DNA of 64,000 nucleotides from Pelodera strongyloides (GCA_036852015.1 JAANDG010000423.1:62001-126000); one strand, 5' to 3'. Numbered from the stretch's first letter, positions 15,701 through 26,623 are shown. Notes: generated from the letters alone by a model not told the origin. A program made the numbers and translations.

Positions 15701-18700
15701 TTCTAACTTTCAAAGGTGTATGCAAAATTGTACACGAGATGCACTTTTGATACTTGGAAGCAAAATGCGCTGTTTTTGCCACACATCGAGACCGCATTAT
15801 ACTTGCAAGGCACGAGGAACGCACGGTTTTTGGCATACTTGCAAATCCGCATAAGAAACAAAAACGTTTTCGCAGACATGCAAATTTACGTTTCTATGTG
15901 ATGGTAAAAGGAATTGTCAAGTCGAGTTGATACTTGACCGCTTTTATGCCAATTAATTAAAGGTTCTGAGGAAGAAGAATATGAGTATTCGTTTTACCGT
16001 TCATTTTCCATTCTGGTGCCAAAAATTATTTACGTGGGTCTAAGCAAACCTATAATATGAAAGTGTTAAAATTGTTCAGAATTGCAATTATTCGATAATT
16101 AGTTCACTAATTATATGACAATTCAGGCGGCTTCTGCAAAGAAAATTGGTGACGAAATGACGCGAATGGCATACGAAGAAAAGTTGATCGGACTACAACA
16201 AAAGTTCGACAGTCTTCACGCAAAGAACGAGCAAACTACGGCAGATAATGATAAACTGAGGTACTGTATTGGTCCGTAGCAAGAAATTGAACGGTCTTAC
16301 GTTTGTTTTAGCAAAGATTGTCAGACCTATAGCCTAGCCGTACAGGAATTTGGTAATCCACAGGCGAACAATTGGCACCAGCGGTGTGCCAGCGTAGGCA
16401 GCACAAGACAATGCACATGCATGCGAAACACCGATCAGTTTTTGAAATACCGATTACACCAGAATTCTTCCGCAGCCTATGCAAATGACCATAAATTAGA
16501 ATAAAAAATCTAGCTAAATTCGAGCAAATTTGCATAAATACGTAAGAATTCAGTGTCCACGATGCGTTTCAGAAACCGGCAGGTATTTCGCTTTAAAAAT
16601 TATGTTTCAGGCAAGAAATGCGTGATCTCCAACATCGTCTCACTCAATTTTCAACACGCGCACATGAGGCTGAAAATCAATTAACCCAGGCAATTAGCGA
16701 ACGGAAAACCGCTCAGACACATCTGAGTGCTCTCACGAAGGTAATTAACAATTATTCGATTCAAATCATCAATATTTTTTCAATCAACTGCTGACATATT
16801 TTCTCTGCAAAATTCTATTTTATACATGTACACTTTGATTACACGACACATTTTTTAGTTCCCTCTTTCACTTTTACGTTGGACTTATCGTGTATCACGT
16901 ATTATATTTTTGTTGGAAGTTTGACCGTTTGGGGTATCCAGAAACTAGGCCTGACCCCTGCCCTGGCCTAGCCCTAAAGGAAATAGCGCCTATGCAACTT
17001 TTCATTTTTATTCATTTTAAGGGGTTTTCTCACATTGCACAATAATACAGTACACCACACTTTTCCTTTCACAGCGGAACCTCAAATTTATTGATTTGCT
17101 GCGTCGGGTACGGTACCTCGTCGGCTTTCTACTTCTGATTCTCTGCGTCTCCTTGTTCTTCAACTTCTCTCACCTGTTCCACGTTCACCCCTGCACTCAC
17201 GGCTTCTGTTCACGGTAAAGGTTTGGAGGGAGCTAGAGTGCTAGAGAGTGAGAGTGAGAATTAGAAAAGAGAGAGAGAGATGGAGAGAGTTTTCTCGTTC
17301 TCAGTTTCAAAGCACCATATAAGCACCAGAGATTTCAGCATCACAATTCACACAAATTCACAATTTTTTTATGTGGTACTAAAAGCGGATAATAAAGGTA
17401 AACGGCTTTACCGAAAAAAAGTAACAAAAATAAGTCGCCGATCACTGAATGAATAGGCCGCTAACCTGACTGCTTAGACTTAGGTCTTAGACCTTACTAA
17501 AGTGATCCGAAACCAAGAGTGATGCCCTGGCCGCTGAGAGAGCTAACCAACGAGAACCAAGCTACTATTACTTCGCAAAGTTCCACTTTCAGCTAGAACT
17601 TGAGTGGAATCGGCTAGAAAAAGAACTCCGCGACGAGATCAAACAGCTCCGAAAGGACAAACTCAGCCTGACCGCCGAGGTTGAAGAGGTGTGTATTTTT
17701 ATATACTATAATTTCAGTGATATCGTATAATTATTGGGTAATTACAATACCGGCTCCTATAGCTACCATGTTCCCTGGTTGTCGGTGCACAAGCCACCGG
17801 TACCAATCTTACAGTTTTCAAGCAGCGATCCTGGTTGTCAATTAGCAATTATCATCTTTCAATATTCGATTGCCACTATATATTACTATTGATTTATTGA
17901 GTATTTAAGCTGAAACGTCGTCTGAATCGATCAGAGATCGAAAAGCGAGAGACGGAGACGAACAGAGCCAGGTTGGACAGAGAGGTCGTCGCGTTGAGGA
18001 AACACTTGAGTGCGGTGGGAGTTTTTTTTAAATAAATTGTTGTCCACTTCGTTACCATGTGGTGTGGTGACCGTAATCAACTGATCACCACGTCGTCACC
18101 AAAACAAGTCACCAAGTTATTTTTCGGTGAAAACAATTTGTTGACGGATGGACCAGCGGTAGTTTTCTTTGTTGTGTAGTCAATGTGTCGCTTAATTTTC
18201 GCGATCCGCTTATTTCCGAATATTATGTTCAGATTTTTCACATGAACCGACCCGGGTTGAAGATTCGTACATCACATAGATTCCCTTTAAATAGAAAGTT
18301 TCTTTCAGCTTGAGGAAGAGAGATCCAAAACTGACGATGCAGTGCGGAGCACACTGACCGAAAAGAAGGCGATGGATCGGAGTTTAGCAGCGATGGAGCG
18401 AGAGAACGCAGAGTTGTACAGAAATTGTTCGCAGTTACAGAGTCAGGTGTGTAAATTCACCTCAAAAATATATTCCCATGTAATTTATTAACCGTCTTAC
18501 TTTGTTTTGGCCCGTATCTGACCCTGACGGTTGCCTCATTAGCATCTAAATGCCTCATGCGGAGTAGAACTAGTTTAATGAGTAAAATAGTTACCGATAA
18601 ATTTATCAGATTCAACAATTGGAACGTGACACTGGCACTAAATCGGTGACTCGAGTACTCAAAGATTTGGCCGATTTGGAAGCGAAGCTTACCAGAGCGT

Positions 18701-19125
18701 TACAGGAGAAGAAACAAGTAAGCCCAGATTATGTTGCGCTCCCTCTTTTGATTTGGATGAGACCCTGAGATTGCGCCGCGCACCTAATTGTGAGGCGTAA
18801 GCTCCGCGCGAGATTGTGGCGCGTGCGCCACAAGTGCGCCAAGGCCCATTTGCGCAGCCACTGCGCGACCTTAGCAGCGCTGTACACTGCGCATGCGGGG
18901 GAACATGAGAGGCCGGTGAATTTCAAAAATAATAATTACATTTTTCCACAGTTGGAACTGGTTCTCGAGCAAAGAGAAGTGAATTTTGCCCATAAAAGGA
19001 AGATGCTCGAAGCTCAACTTTCTTTATTGAAACAGCAAGTGGATGCTGAACGGATGCGAAGGTAATGCTTGAAGGTTAGTAGAGTAGAGGGCCCAAGTCA
19101 GAAAAAAAGAGAGAGGGAGAGGGAG

Positions 19126-19173
<48 letters not shown>

Positions 19174-19319
19174 AGAGAGAGAGAAGGGAGCGATAGACAC
19201 AATTATTTAAAATACAGGCAATTGTTTGTACTTTCAGATTGGAATTAAAAAAGGAGAACTCTTCTAAATTCTATCACCCAAGAGGTCAGACCTCACAAGG
19301 AAGATCACCCTTCAAATAA
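110..19319 (+). CDS. CROCC: Rootletin-like ciliary rootlet coiled-coil protein, 3' part (46 exons; 5' end outside window)
   Basis: Rootletin polymerises into the striated rootlet anchoring basal bodies and links centrioles. Here 46 phase-compatible exons encode about 1,700 residues, nearly all charged heptad coiled coil; human rootletin is about 2,000, so the N-terminal part is missing. Supporting marks: a Ser/Pro break (RARSVSPG/SPISGSN, exons 5-6), a second Ser-rich break (exons 30-31), DRSLAAMERENAELYRNC near the end, and a short non-coil tail ending GRSPFK-stop. Exons: ~110-255, 624-701, 973-1080, 1620-1715, 1996-2170, 2440-2644, 2843-2974, 3323-3446, 3717-3825, 3981-4144, 4345-4468, 4977-5083, 5417-5529, 5856-5964, 6164-6263, 6484-6632, 6751-6867, 7090-7191, 7574-7661, 7831-7927, 8319-8379, 9507-9621, 9910-10025, 10225-10294, 10658-10776, 11384-11509, 11807-11953, 12051-12118, 12336-12472, 12620-12679, 12821-12888, 12991-13067, 13372-13499, 13703-13793, 14351-14423, 14653-14763, 14907-14966, 15261-15401, 16127-16260, 16611-16740, 17593-17688, 17910-18014, 18311-~18447, 18610-18717, 18952-19061, 19238-19319. 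Identity is from recalled family features; CEP250/C-Nap1 is the alternative. The first exon start is uncertain. Confidence 0.8.
3181..3290 (+). repeat. (GA)n-rich microsatellite in intron 7
   Basis: Interrupted GA/GGGA tract on the + strand, ending about 30 bp before the exon 8 acceptor. Long apparent ORFs across it on the minus strand (Ser/Leu-rich) are low-complexity artefacts. Confidence 0.85.
4262..4330 (-). repeat. tRNA-like sequence (tRNA-derived SINE fragment) in intron 10
   Basis: Reverse complement reads TGGTGCAGTGGCTAAG (A-box-like), then about 30 nt later AGTTCGAATCT (B-box-like). The stems do not fold into an intact tRNA, so this is a tRNA-derived repeat or pseudogene rather than a working gene. 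It lies just before exon 11. Confidence 0.5.
6305..6412 (+). repeat. (GA)n microsatellite in intron 15
   Basis: Nearly pure GA repeat in the intron between exons 15 and 16, followed by more purine-rich sequence up to about 6460. Confidence 0.85.
6640..6702 (+). repeat. (GA)n microsatellite in intron 16
   Basis: Starts about 8 bp after the exon 16 donor. The GA tract is continuous in purine bias with the purine-rich exon 16, so ORF callers extend the exon into it. Confidence 0.85.
7433..7539 (+). repeat. 32-bp minisatellite, about 3.3 copies, intron 18
   Basis: Unit contains CCTCCAGTCCTCCAG followed by ATTATAAGCATACGATT. Copies are almost identical, so the duplication is recent. It lies about 35 bp upstream of the exon 19 acceptor. 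Confidence 0.9.
8066..8145 (+). repeat. (GA)n-rich microsatellite in intron 20
   Basis: Purine tract of GA, GAA and GGGA units between exons 20 and 21, part of a longer purine-rich stretch starting near 7985. Confidence 0.8.
8380..9506 (+). other. Longest intron of the rootletin-like gene (1.1 kb), no exon seen
   Basis: Exon 21 ends in phase 0 and exon 22 begins in phase 0, so nothing is needed between them. Short open frames here (for example 8447-8779) lack coiled-coil character and matching splice sites. A purine-rich patch lies at about 8800-8905. I see no repeat with a copy elsewhere in the window. Confidence 0.5.
9775..9885 (+). repeat. (CT)n-rich microsatellite in intron 22
   Basis: CT/CTTTCT tract ending about 24 bp before the exon 23 acceptor, where it may act as an extended polypyrimidine tract. 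Confidence 0.8.
10905..11063. mobile_element. Small foldback element (about 160 bp) in intron 25
   Basis: Terminal inverted repeats: ATAATGGGGTTTGCAAGTAT at the left and its near complement (ATACTTGCAAACCCCATAAT) at the right. Related ends (CATACTTGCAAATCCGCAT near 15833; ATACTTGCAAATCCCAT near 41549) suggest a dispersed non-autonomous family. Confidence 0.6.
11579..11650 (+). repeat. (CT)n-rich microsatellite in intron 26
   Basis: CT tract between exons 26 and 27, interrupted by a short non-repeat segment. Confidence 0.8.
12119..12335 (+). other. GC-AG intron of the rootletin-like gene
   Basis: Exon 28 is in phase with exon 29 only if the donor is AG|GCAGGT at 12119. Using the nearby CAG|GTTTTT donor at 12123-12124 would leave phase 0 and put a TAA immediately at the start of exon 29 (CAC TAA). 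The GC donor gives phase 2 and an open frame (ALS-TKLERLERKK). All other introns modelled in this gene are GT-AG. The intron also holds a (GA)n tract. Confidence 0.65.
12170..12255 (+). repeat. (GA)n-rich microsatellite in the GC-AG intron
   Basis: GA/GGGA tract inside the intron 12119-12335. Confidence 0.8.
12723..12795 (-). repeat. tRNA-like sequence in intron 30
   Basis: The reverse complement carries a canonical B box (GGTTCGAATCC) and an A-box-like TGTGGTTCAACGCC about 30 nt upstream. Acceptor-stem pairing is poor, so a tRNA-derived repeat or pseudogene is likelier than a functional tRNA. It ends about 26 bp before exon 31. Confidence 0.5.
13205..13345 (+). repeat. Dispersed repeat copy shared with 41845-42010
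   Basis: Intron 32 contains TATCGATCGATAATCCATAG, then CTCGAGCCCTCT and CGAAAGATAAGTTGAATGAT in the same order and spacing as a block next to the 129-bp tandem array. The 129-bp coding-frame unit itself is not present here. Confidence 0.75.
16432..16598. mobile_element. MITE-A copy in intron 39 (left end degraded)
   Basis: Right terminus GGCAGGTATTTCGCTTTAAA preceded by GATGCGTTTCAGAAACC; the left side keeps only a decayed version (CAGTTTTTGAAATACCG). The core (TTAGAATAAAAAATCTAGCT and a TTTGCATAAAT motif) matches other MITE-A copies. The element ends 12 bp before exon 40, so its right end sits in the acceptor region. Confidence 0.7.
18045..18165 (+). repeat. Copy of the GTCACC/GGTGAC-rich dispersed repeat, intron 42
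   Basis: Repeated CACCA/GGTGA words (for example CCATGTGGTGTGGTGACC, CACCACGTCGTCACC) and the tail TTTTTCGGTGAAAACAATTT resemble the blocks at 21640-21845 and 23595-23800. Confidence 0.55.
19104..19194 (+). repeat. (GA)n microsatellite with internal (TA)n in the last intron
   Basis: GA tract interrupted by TATATATATA at about 19126, about 45 bp upstream of the final exon acceptor. Confidence 0.85.
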
Positions 19320-19320
19320 A
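19315..19320 (+). terminator. AATAAA overlapping the rootletin stop codon
   Basis: The hexamer overlaps the TAA stop at 19317-19319. If used, the 3' UTR would be only about 10-30 nt. The next AATAAA hexamers (about 19,652 and 19,864) lie inside a mobile element. Confidence 0.35.
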
Positions 19321-19473
19321 TGGAATGAAAAGTATTAAGTCGCAGGCCTTGAAGCTCAAGACCACGTAAAAAAGATATTCCGGATTTGTATGTATGAAAA
19401 CAACAGGATGGAAATTATTCCTGGGGAAACCATGTAGTTTGTAGTTTACCCTCTGAAAACCCGGGTAAGTTTT

Positions 19474-19904
19474 TTAAAGGATCGCAGTCACTACAAATTC
19501 GCATTTTTTATTCGCTTTTCATTAATTGTTCAAGTATGTGAAGAAAAAGACGATTCCAGCGCCAAAGTACGGCAAAACGAACTCAGGGAGAGAAATCCCT
19601 GTTTATGACTTTTACTTATATACCGTAGTTTATAATTGCCCGTATAGAGTTTCATAATAAATACCCTGCAGTGATAAACCACGCGCCAGATGTAACACTG
19701 CAGGCTGTTCACTCTCCAAGTACCCCTGGCAATTGCATATATGCACCGGCGTCGGTCATTTATCAAAACTCATTCTCATTGATTTCTCTCCCTGAGTTCC
19801 ATTTTATGTGGATTTTTATGGGTTGCATATTGTTTTATAAATCTTCTTGCATCTAATAAAAATCGAATAAAAAAGTTGATTTTGAAGTGACTGCCTTCCT
19901 TTAA
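19474..19904 (+). mobile_element. MITE-B copy 1 (431 bp, TTAA-ended)
   Basis: Starts TTAAAGGATCGCAGTCAC and ends GTGACTGCCTTCCTTTAA, giving imperfect terminal inverted repeats. A near-identical copy of the same length lies in reverse orientation at 27116-27546. No transposase is visible, so it is non-autonomous. Confidence 0.8.
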
Positions 19905-21639
19905 GTGGGCCTGAGCCTGCGCCTAATTGCGGCTCGTTAGCCTAGCACTCGTTCCTCCCGGTCATATAATTCTCGAATTCGTCGTAGATACTTATTCTTC
20001 AACAGCAGTTAGCATTGACAGTCGATCGTAGTTTTATTTTTCATATTTTGAGCATTTCATCCCTTTATTTTGTAGCTCATTTTCGTATTTTTTACATAAT
20101 GTTATGAGTGCGCAATAAGAAAAGAAAATTGTTTTCTCAGTCTCAAGAACTTCGCTTTCCGTTTTCGGCGATTTCTTTTCTGATTTCGGATTTCTGAACT
20201 AACCTTCAATTATTTTTTCTGCCGAGCTTTGTGTCTTTCCCGTGTTATAAAACTCACTGCGCGATCTCATTTGGTATATACATCTATGATATTAATTAAG
20301 ATTAGTACTATATTATTCCGTGTGTAGTATTAGAAGGGTTTTACAATTAATAACGTTTACTCTAGGAAACGTATGTTCTATACCATCGAAACATACGATC
20401 TATACCCCATCGTTTACTGTAGGAAACATACTCTATAGAAACTGCACCGGTGAACACTGCTATACCGCTATAAATTTTGACCATACTGCCTGGTTTGTTA
20501 AAAGTTAAAACTGCACATCTAGATATTCAAATTGAAAGAAGCATTCGTGTAGACTAGATTCTTCACTTCCTATACCACACGTATGGCAGACCGTCACACG
20601 ACTTTTAGTTGCTGCAATCATAATTGGTAAAAAAATAGAAAGTATATTAATAAAGATTTTTATTTCTAATAGTTTGTGTTTTATATGTTTTTTCTTGAGC
20701 ATACCGTAGTAATGGCAGAAACCGAAAATAATGTAACTAGACTGGGTGAGCTTTCCCACCGCTGGGGAATTGTTATCTGGGGAAATGATCACCAAAATCG
20801 GCGAAGCGCTCATTCTTCGTTTTCTCTCCATTTTTACCTTCATCTACATAGATCCTTTTTAAAGCTGTATATCAAACACATTGCACGAAAATCTATTTTT
20901 TTTTGCCAACATTTGCGAAGTCAGGGTAGTATCCCGTATCCCTACTAATACTGTGCCCGTTGCGGCCGTCGTTGCCGAACTGCGTGGAATCTACATACAT
21001 ATTCGAACTGTCCTTGGATCCTACAACCTAGTGAATGAAATTGTTCTTGTCTAATTGACAAATTAATTTGTATTACTCAGAAAATGATTTGTAGCACTTG
21101 TTGGAATACAAAAATTTATTTTGTAGTACTTAGTTCCTGCAGTATGACTTTTCATTACTAGCCATTAATTTAAAACTTTTGTGATTTATATCTCGGCGAA
21201 TAATTACTTGTATATTATTTATATTTGCATCGTTTCTCTTTGTATAATCGTTACAAAAAGTAGATAAAAATAAGATTTTGTGCTTTGAGATGACCTCATA
21301 TCTCATCCCTTTAATCTAATCGTTAGACTTACAATTATCCACGCATTAGATGCGCTGCAGCATCCTTCTTGGTCCCCCTGATCTTTAAACACCATCAACT
21401 ATCATTTACATTCGTAATAAACCCAGAAAAAGATCATCAATTGCCTCATTAGCATAGATGTAGTGTTCCACGCAAAGAACTTAAACACAATTAGGCTAAT
21501 GAACTTGCGCACCTACCTACACGCAAATGATTCGTATTTTTGGGTACGTAGTCGTAGGGAGCAAGAATACATGCAGATTGTGTTTTTATGCAAGTTTTTT
21601 CTAGTATACGCCTGGAAAACATTTTGTCCTCGGTTTCGG

Positions 21640-21845
21640 TTCTTGGTTTCACCATGGACCACACCGTTTGGCGCCCAATCCGCGACCTCTTGGTGACCAA
21701 TGTTTCCCCAAAACCGAGTACGACCGGTTTACCACATAGTCTCTAAACAGTAGCCAAATGACTGGTGTCCCCTCATAAAATGTTTTCTCTTGTCATTTTG
21801 TGGAAACCATTTGGCGACCATTTGGTGACGACTGTTGTAGCACCA
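21640..21845. repeat. Copy of the GTCACC/GGTGAC-rich dispersed repeat
   Basis: Contains TTGGTTTCACCATGGACCAC, CTCTTGGTGACCAATG and ACCATTTGGCGACCATTTGG, with partial internal inverted symmetry. It resembles 23595-23800 and 18045-18165. Confidence 0.5.
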
Positions 21846-22067
21846 GCTCTCCCGGGAAAACTATTTTTTTCTCATTCAGTACTTCTTACCCCTGAATCTA
21901 ATTGTCCTTTGTCCCATCACATTCAAATCAATTAAAAAGCGCTAATCGGGCTTTTCCTAAGAAATTCTCTGGGGACTTTCACCTAATTTTCCCTTCCATT
22001 TTCTTGCGTTTACGGGTTTTTAAATTGACCGCCCCTTTTCCTGAAAAGATAAAAAATTCCGTTATGG

Positions 22068-22249
22068 TTAAAGCGAAATGCCGGCCGGTTTTTGAAACGC
22101 ATCGTAAACAACTGAATTCCTACGTATTTATGCTAATATGCACGAATTTAGCTCGATTTTTTATCCTAATTTATTTAATTTGCATAAGATGCATAATAAT
22201 GCTACTGTACTCGATGTGTTTCAAAACCCGGCTGGTAATACGTTTTAAT
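22068..22249. mobile_element. MITE-A copy
   Basis: Starts TTAAAGCGAAATGCCGGCCG and TTTTTGAAACGCATC; ends GATGTGTTTCAAAACCCGG followed by a decayed CGTTTTAA terminus. Core shows TTATGCTAATATGC and GCATAAGATGCATAATAATG. No coding capacity. Confidence 0.85.
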
Positions 22250-22557
22250 TGAGTTGCTATAATTTGTTAATTATCATATGTCACGAGTACAAGTGATAAC
22301 TTTGTAGCTCAAGCGTAATACTCAACGTTGTCATATAAGATCTACTAATTTGGCATGATCACAGTCAATAAAGTATTTTAGTAGCATTACTTTATACATA
22401 TGCATATATGTATGAAAAAGTGTAGCTCTCTTCGGTTCCTTTATATTCGTCACGTTCTTGCACAACGTCTGTTCGCTTAACCAAATAAAGAAGAAAAAAA
22501 CAGAAAATCTGATTAATCCCCGACTTTCCCCGTCAACTATCAACATGACAAACATGT

Positions 22558-22590
<33 letters not shown>
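22558..22590. repeat. (TA)n microsatellite
   Basis: Alternating TA tract followed by a T run, directly upstream of the Tc1-like foldback; a natural TA target for such insertions. Confidence 0.85.
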
Positions 22591-22597
<7 letters not shown>

Positions 22598-22603
22598 TAC
22601 TTA

Positions 22604-23435
22604 CAGTGCAGCGCATAAGTATATGGGCACCCAAAAATCGTGTTTCTACTAGGTTTGGAGGAAATCTAATGCAACCACTAAATCAAGCATCGCCAGAAAC
22701 CCAAACAAAATGATTTTCAGCATAAAGAATAAAAAAATTATTTAATTATATTAATTTTAATGACGCCGAATTGAAAGCCAAAAAATGAAATCCAGAGCTC
22801 GCACAAACCATTTATATTGTCTTGTAGATCTTTTCATGGCGAGAATTTCTGTAAAAAAATTATAATTTTAGGCGTACTCCGAAGGAAGTTACGGCGTCTT
22901 GAAGTGCGCTCGAATGAGCTGTTTTGATCCCTAGCGTACCCCTTAAACTAAGCTTCGCAATTGCCTAACTTCAAGACGCCGTACCGTCCTTCGGAGTACG
23001 CCTAAAATTATAATTTTTTACAGAAATTCTCGCCATGAAAAGATCTACAAGATGATGTGCGTGGTTTGTGCGGAATCTGGATTTCATTTTTTTACTTACA
23101 GTGTGGGGCAATTAAAATTAATATAATTTAAAGAAAAAATTACTATTTATGCTGAAAATCATCCTGTTTGGGTTTGAGGGCATTCTTGATTTTAGTGGTT
23201 GCGCTAGACCTTGTAGAAACACATTTTTTCGCCCCTGCCTCAATACTTATGACGCGCGTTTTTTGGGGTTTCGTACCCTAATTGTCCCTAATTTGCCTGA
23301 AACTTCTGATTTTTTGCTGAATTTTTTTGTCACTAGGTTTTTGGCCATCCCCGATTTGGTAGGATGGTTGATTTTCTCAAAAAGTGCTTTTTAGTACTAG
23401 ATTTGGGGGTACCCGTATACTTATGCGCTGCCCTG
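22604..23435. mobile_element. Tc1/mariner-like foldback element (832 bp) flanked by TA
   Basis: Left end CAGTGCAGCGCATAAGTATA, right end complementary (TATACTTATGCGCTGCCCTG), each flanked by TA. This matches the CAGT...-TA style of Tc1 termini, where TIRs often read like GCATAAGTAT. The arms pair almost end to end, with the centre near 22,945. The CATGAAAAGATCTACAAG and GGCGTACTCCGAAGGA blocks occur in both arms. No transposase frame. Confidence 0.75.
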
Positions 23436-23594
23436 TATATGCTGAATACCTATGTAAGCTTGCCCTTTGCACCTATGATATGTAGGAATTCCAATTTTCT
23501 GCTACCAAATCCACGTACCTTAGAATTAGAATCTGTGTGCTGACATTTCTAATGTTTTGTAGGTTGACAACGAAACTTCTATTTTTTTACTAGA

Positions 23595-23800
23595 CACTAT
23601 ATAGGAAATGGGTAAACCCATTTGGTGACGGTTCACTGGTTTTTCGTAGGCCAACCCATTTGGTGACCCTTCGTGACCATGTGGTGACCAAGTTTCATCG
23701 AAAACCGTCATCAACTGTTCACCAAATGGTCACGAACCAGTCACCAGATGTTTTTTTCGGTAAAAACCATTTGGTGACGGGTCAACGAAGGTTTTTCTGT
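23595..23800. repeat. GTCACC/GGTGAC-rich repeat with inverted symmetry
   Basis: Four CATTTGGTGAC words on the left and centre face CACCAAATGGTCACGAACCA on the right, around a central GTGGTGACCAAGTTTCATCG. The best-preserved copy of a family also seen at 18,045 and 21,640. Confidence 0.6.
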
Positions 23801-24228
23801 GGTTTCGGCGATTTTTTCTGTGGTTTCCTCAATTTCAAAAATTATTTTTATATACACAACATAGCAACGTGTAATTCGATGTACTTTTTTCAAACATCCG
23901 TGGGAAAGTTGCGTTAATTCATTAAAAGTTTGTCAAATTGTGCGCAGTTGTAGTCTGACTATGTATATTTCTACTATCTGGTACTTCTAAGACACTATAC
24001 CTAAATCATACCAACTGTTTGTGTAATTTGTTAAATTATGCATTATGCTTTTGGCACATAGCTCTGTTACCATTTTTGAAAAACAAGTTGCACGCTGTAT
24101 TCACAAATAGCGTATGCAAGTAACTGGTTGATACTGTGTGATTCTTTAGTCCAATTATATTTATTTGCATGCAATATATGGGAATGAAATTGCCCAGCAC
24201 ACATCTCAAAAAACGGCTGTTATATCGC

Positions 24229-24625
24229 TTTAAAGGGACAGGCCCATCAAAGTAAACCTATATTTACGAAACGTCCATAGTGACTATCAAGCATTTTTAT
24301 TACAATATATACAAACTAAATTTCACATTTATTTGCCATTGAAAACTTTTTTCCGATGCGCTCTGCTCAAATGTATACCGTAGAGCCGCAAATATCCTTG
24401 TCGTCAATGCAAATTTATCGTGAAATTATAATGCGATTAAAATTTGCATATATAGCTTTGAAATCTGCAGTTTTTGGTATACATTTGAGCAGAGCGCATT
24501 GGTAAAAAGTTGTCTAGGGCGAATAATGGTGAAATTTAGTTTGTATATATTGTAATGAAAATGCTTGATAGTCATTATGAACGTATCGTAAATGTAGGTT
24601 TATTTTGATGGGCCTGTCCCTTTAA
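24229..24625. mobile_element. TTAA-ended near-perfect hairpin element (397 bp)
   Basis: Starts TTTAAAGGGACAGGCCCATC and ends with its complement. The arms stay complementary for roughly 150 bp (for example GACTATCAAGCATTTTTATT on the left against AATGAAAATGCTTGATAGTC on the right). Related at the termini to the hairpin at 34692-35180. Confidence 0.8.
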
Positions 24626-24761
24626 CCAGCTACACGTTACACATAAGAAACTACTAACGTTTTTTTCTTAGCATGTTATAAAATTCTCAGAATCGTCGTT
24701 CTGCAACATTTACATGGAAACACCGGTGTTTCCTTCATGATTAGCATGACACAATCATCAT

Positions 24762-24830
24762 CGACGAGGAATTGAACCACGGTCGTTCTAACGAACGTCT
24801 GGCAATTAGGCACTGAGCCATATACGCCTC
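24762..24830 (-). repeat. tRNA-like sequence
   Basis: Reverse complement GAGGCGTATATGGCTCAGTG has an A-box-like TGGCTCAGTG; GTGGTTCAATTCC is B-box-like about 35 nt later. Stem pairing is incomplete, so it is treated as a tRNA-derived repeat. Confidence 0.45.
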
Positions 24831-26623
24831 GTATGTGTATGTCCCAATGACTCTCCAGAGACCGGTTCCACCAACATTGTGTTTCGTATTTCAATCACAT
24901 TATTTTCCCTTTTCTATGCAATAAAAAAGTTTATTATATATTCTTAGTGCCCAAAAAGTACATTATGATGTTCATTATTGTCCTTATTTCCCTCTCTTTT
25001 CTATTGTTTGAGCGCCTAAGAGACAAGCAGAAAGGGTCCTTCAAAACGCGGATTTCCGGTGGCAATTTTCATCGCCCACCTTATAATTTAGACATTTTCG
25101 TGTAGCTTCAAGCCCCGAAGATGGCTCCCTAACGTAAACCTTTAACCCTGGGTTTAGCAACTGCTTGTCCGTAGTGATAAACATTGTGCAATAGGGCTTT
25201 GTTGTATCTCCCCCATCATATAGTACAGTACGGTAGGGATCTATTGTTTGTAATCTCACTTATAAATGTGCAGTGCGCGTTTAGCGCATTTTCCCACAAG
25301 GAGCGCGGCACGTACGCCACACAAGCAGCCACAATAGCCTCGCTTTTCTATTTTACGCCAATTTAGCTCACAAAATTACAAGCTCAGATTTTTTATACGG
25401 GTTGTTATTTTAGCCAGCTTATCTTTTTCTTGTCACCAAATTATGTAAAAAGGTTGAGCATCGCATAATGCATCACATGGCCCCTGTTGCCATATCATTC
25501 CGCGGTGCCGTTCTTCTAGCGCAAATGTGAAAAATGTGTTTATGAAATGCTGACCCGGGATTATTTGTGGTTTATTTTATGCTGAACTAAAGGAGGAAAT
25601 TTTAGCTAAAACGAAAATTCTACGCCCCCCATTGTTCTTTCGAATTTTAACACAATTTATACTGATTGCGCTGCGCTGGGGACAAATAACTACGCTGGGC
25701 AGATTGGCACAAATAAACGATATTAGAATAGTTTTGCCATTGGTATCATTGCGTACACTAGTTTCAGAAAGCAACCCTATATGCAACTACATCATAACTA
25801 TGTTCTGTAACTCTTTTTCACTTATGTATCTGTCAGCCGCAGACTTTCCGCAACATTTTTCCATTATTTGCTTATTTTTGCACAAAGCTTTGAATTATCT
25901 AGTTTTACACTTTTCGTTAAAAACTCCCAGCCCACTTGAGCAGCCAAAGGGCTTCCTTGGTGGCTTTTGAGTACTCTAAGATCTAAGAGCGTCTGCAAAC
26001 CTCGGTCTCGGGGAGCGACGTCATTGGTTGGGTAAGCCTTCTGTGCATCGGGTAGATACTGGGCAACCTTTTGGTGACCTCGGGTACGTCTCCCCAAGGA
26101 TTTAGGTAAATTCTGAGGCCATATTCACCACTCCGATTCCCTCGGGGAAATTGTCCCTGGTGACAGAAAATAGCATTCTAATATGAGAGACGCGGATAAA
26201 AAGACGGGGAATTCCCCACGGGGACTCTACCTCAGTGAGTTTCATGGAGAGGCACCCCCTACTTTTCCATCTTCCACCCCATTTTTCCCCTCTTTTTGTT
26301 GACATTTGATATCCACAAGGAAAAGCCTCGAATTACAATCAAACGAATCGACTCAGGCAACGTCAAAAATAACGTACTTAACCTTAGCGTCATTACAAGT
26401 AATGTCAAAAATAACCTGTGACCTAAACGTCCTTAACCTTTTTAAGCTGTCTGATCTATGTTGCGTCATCCGTTTATATTTAACCGTAGGCTAAGTATAC
26501 GCTAAATGATTTCCATACTTTTTGTCTACTTCCCTAATTGTAGTTTCACATAACCCATAGAAGTGAACCTTATCTTGGCTAATTTTAAATAATAAAGGAT
26601 AGAATCTTAGAAGTGTTGATCTT

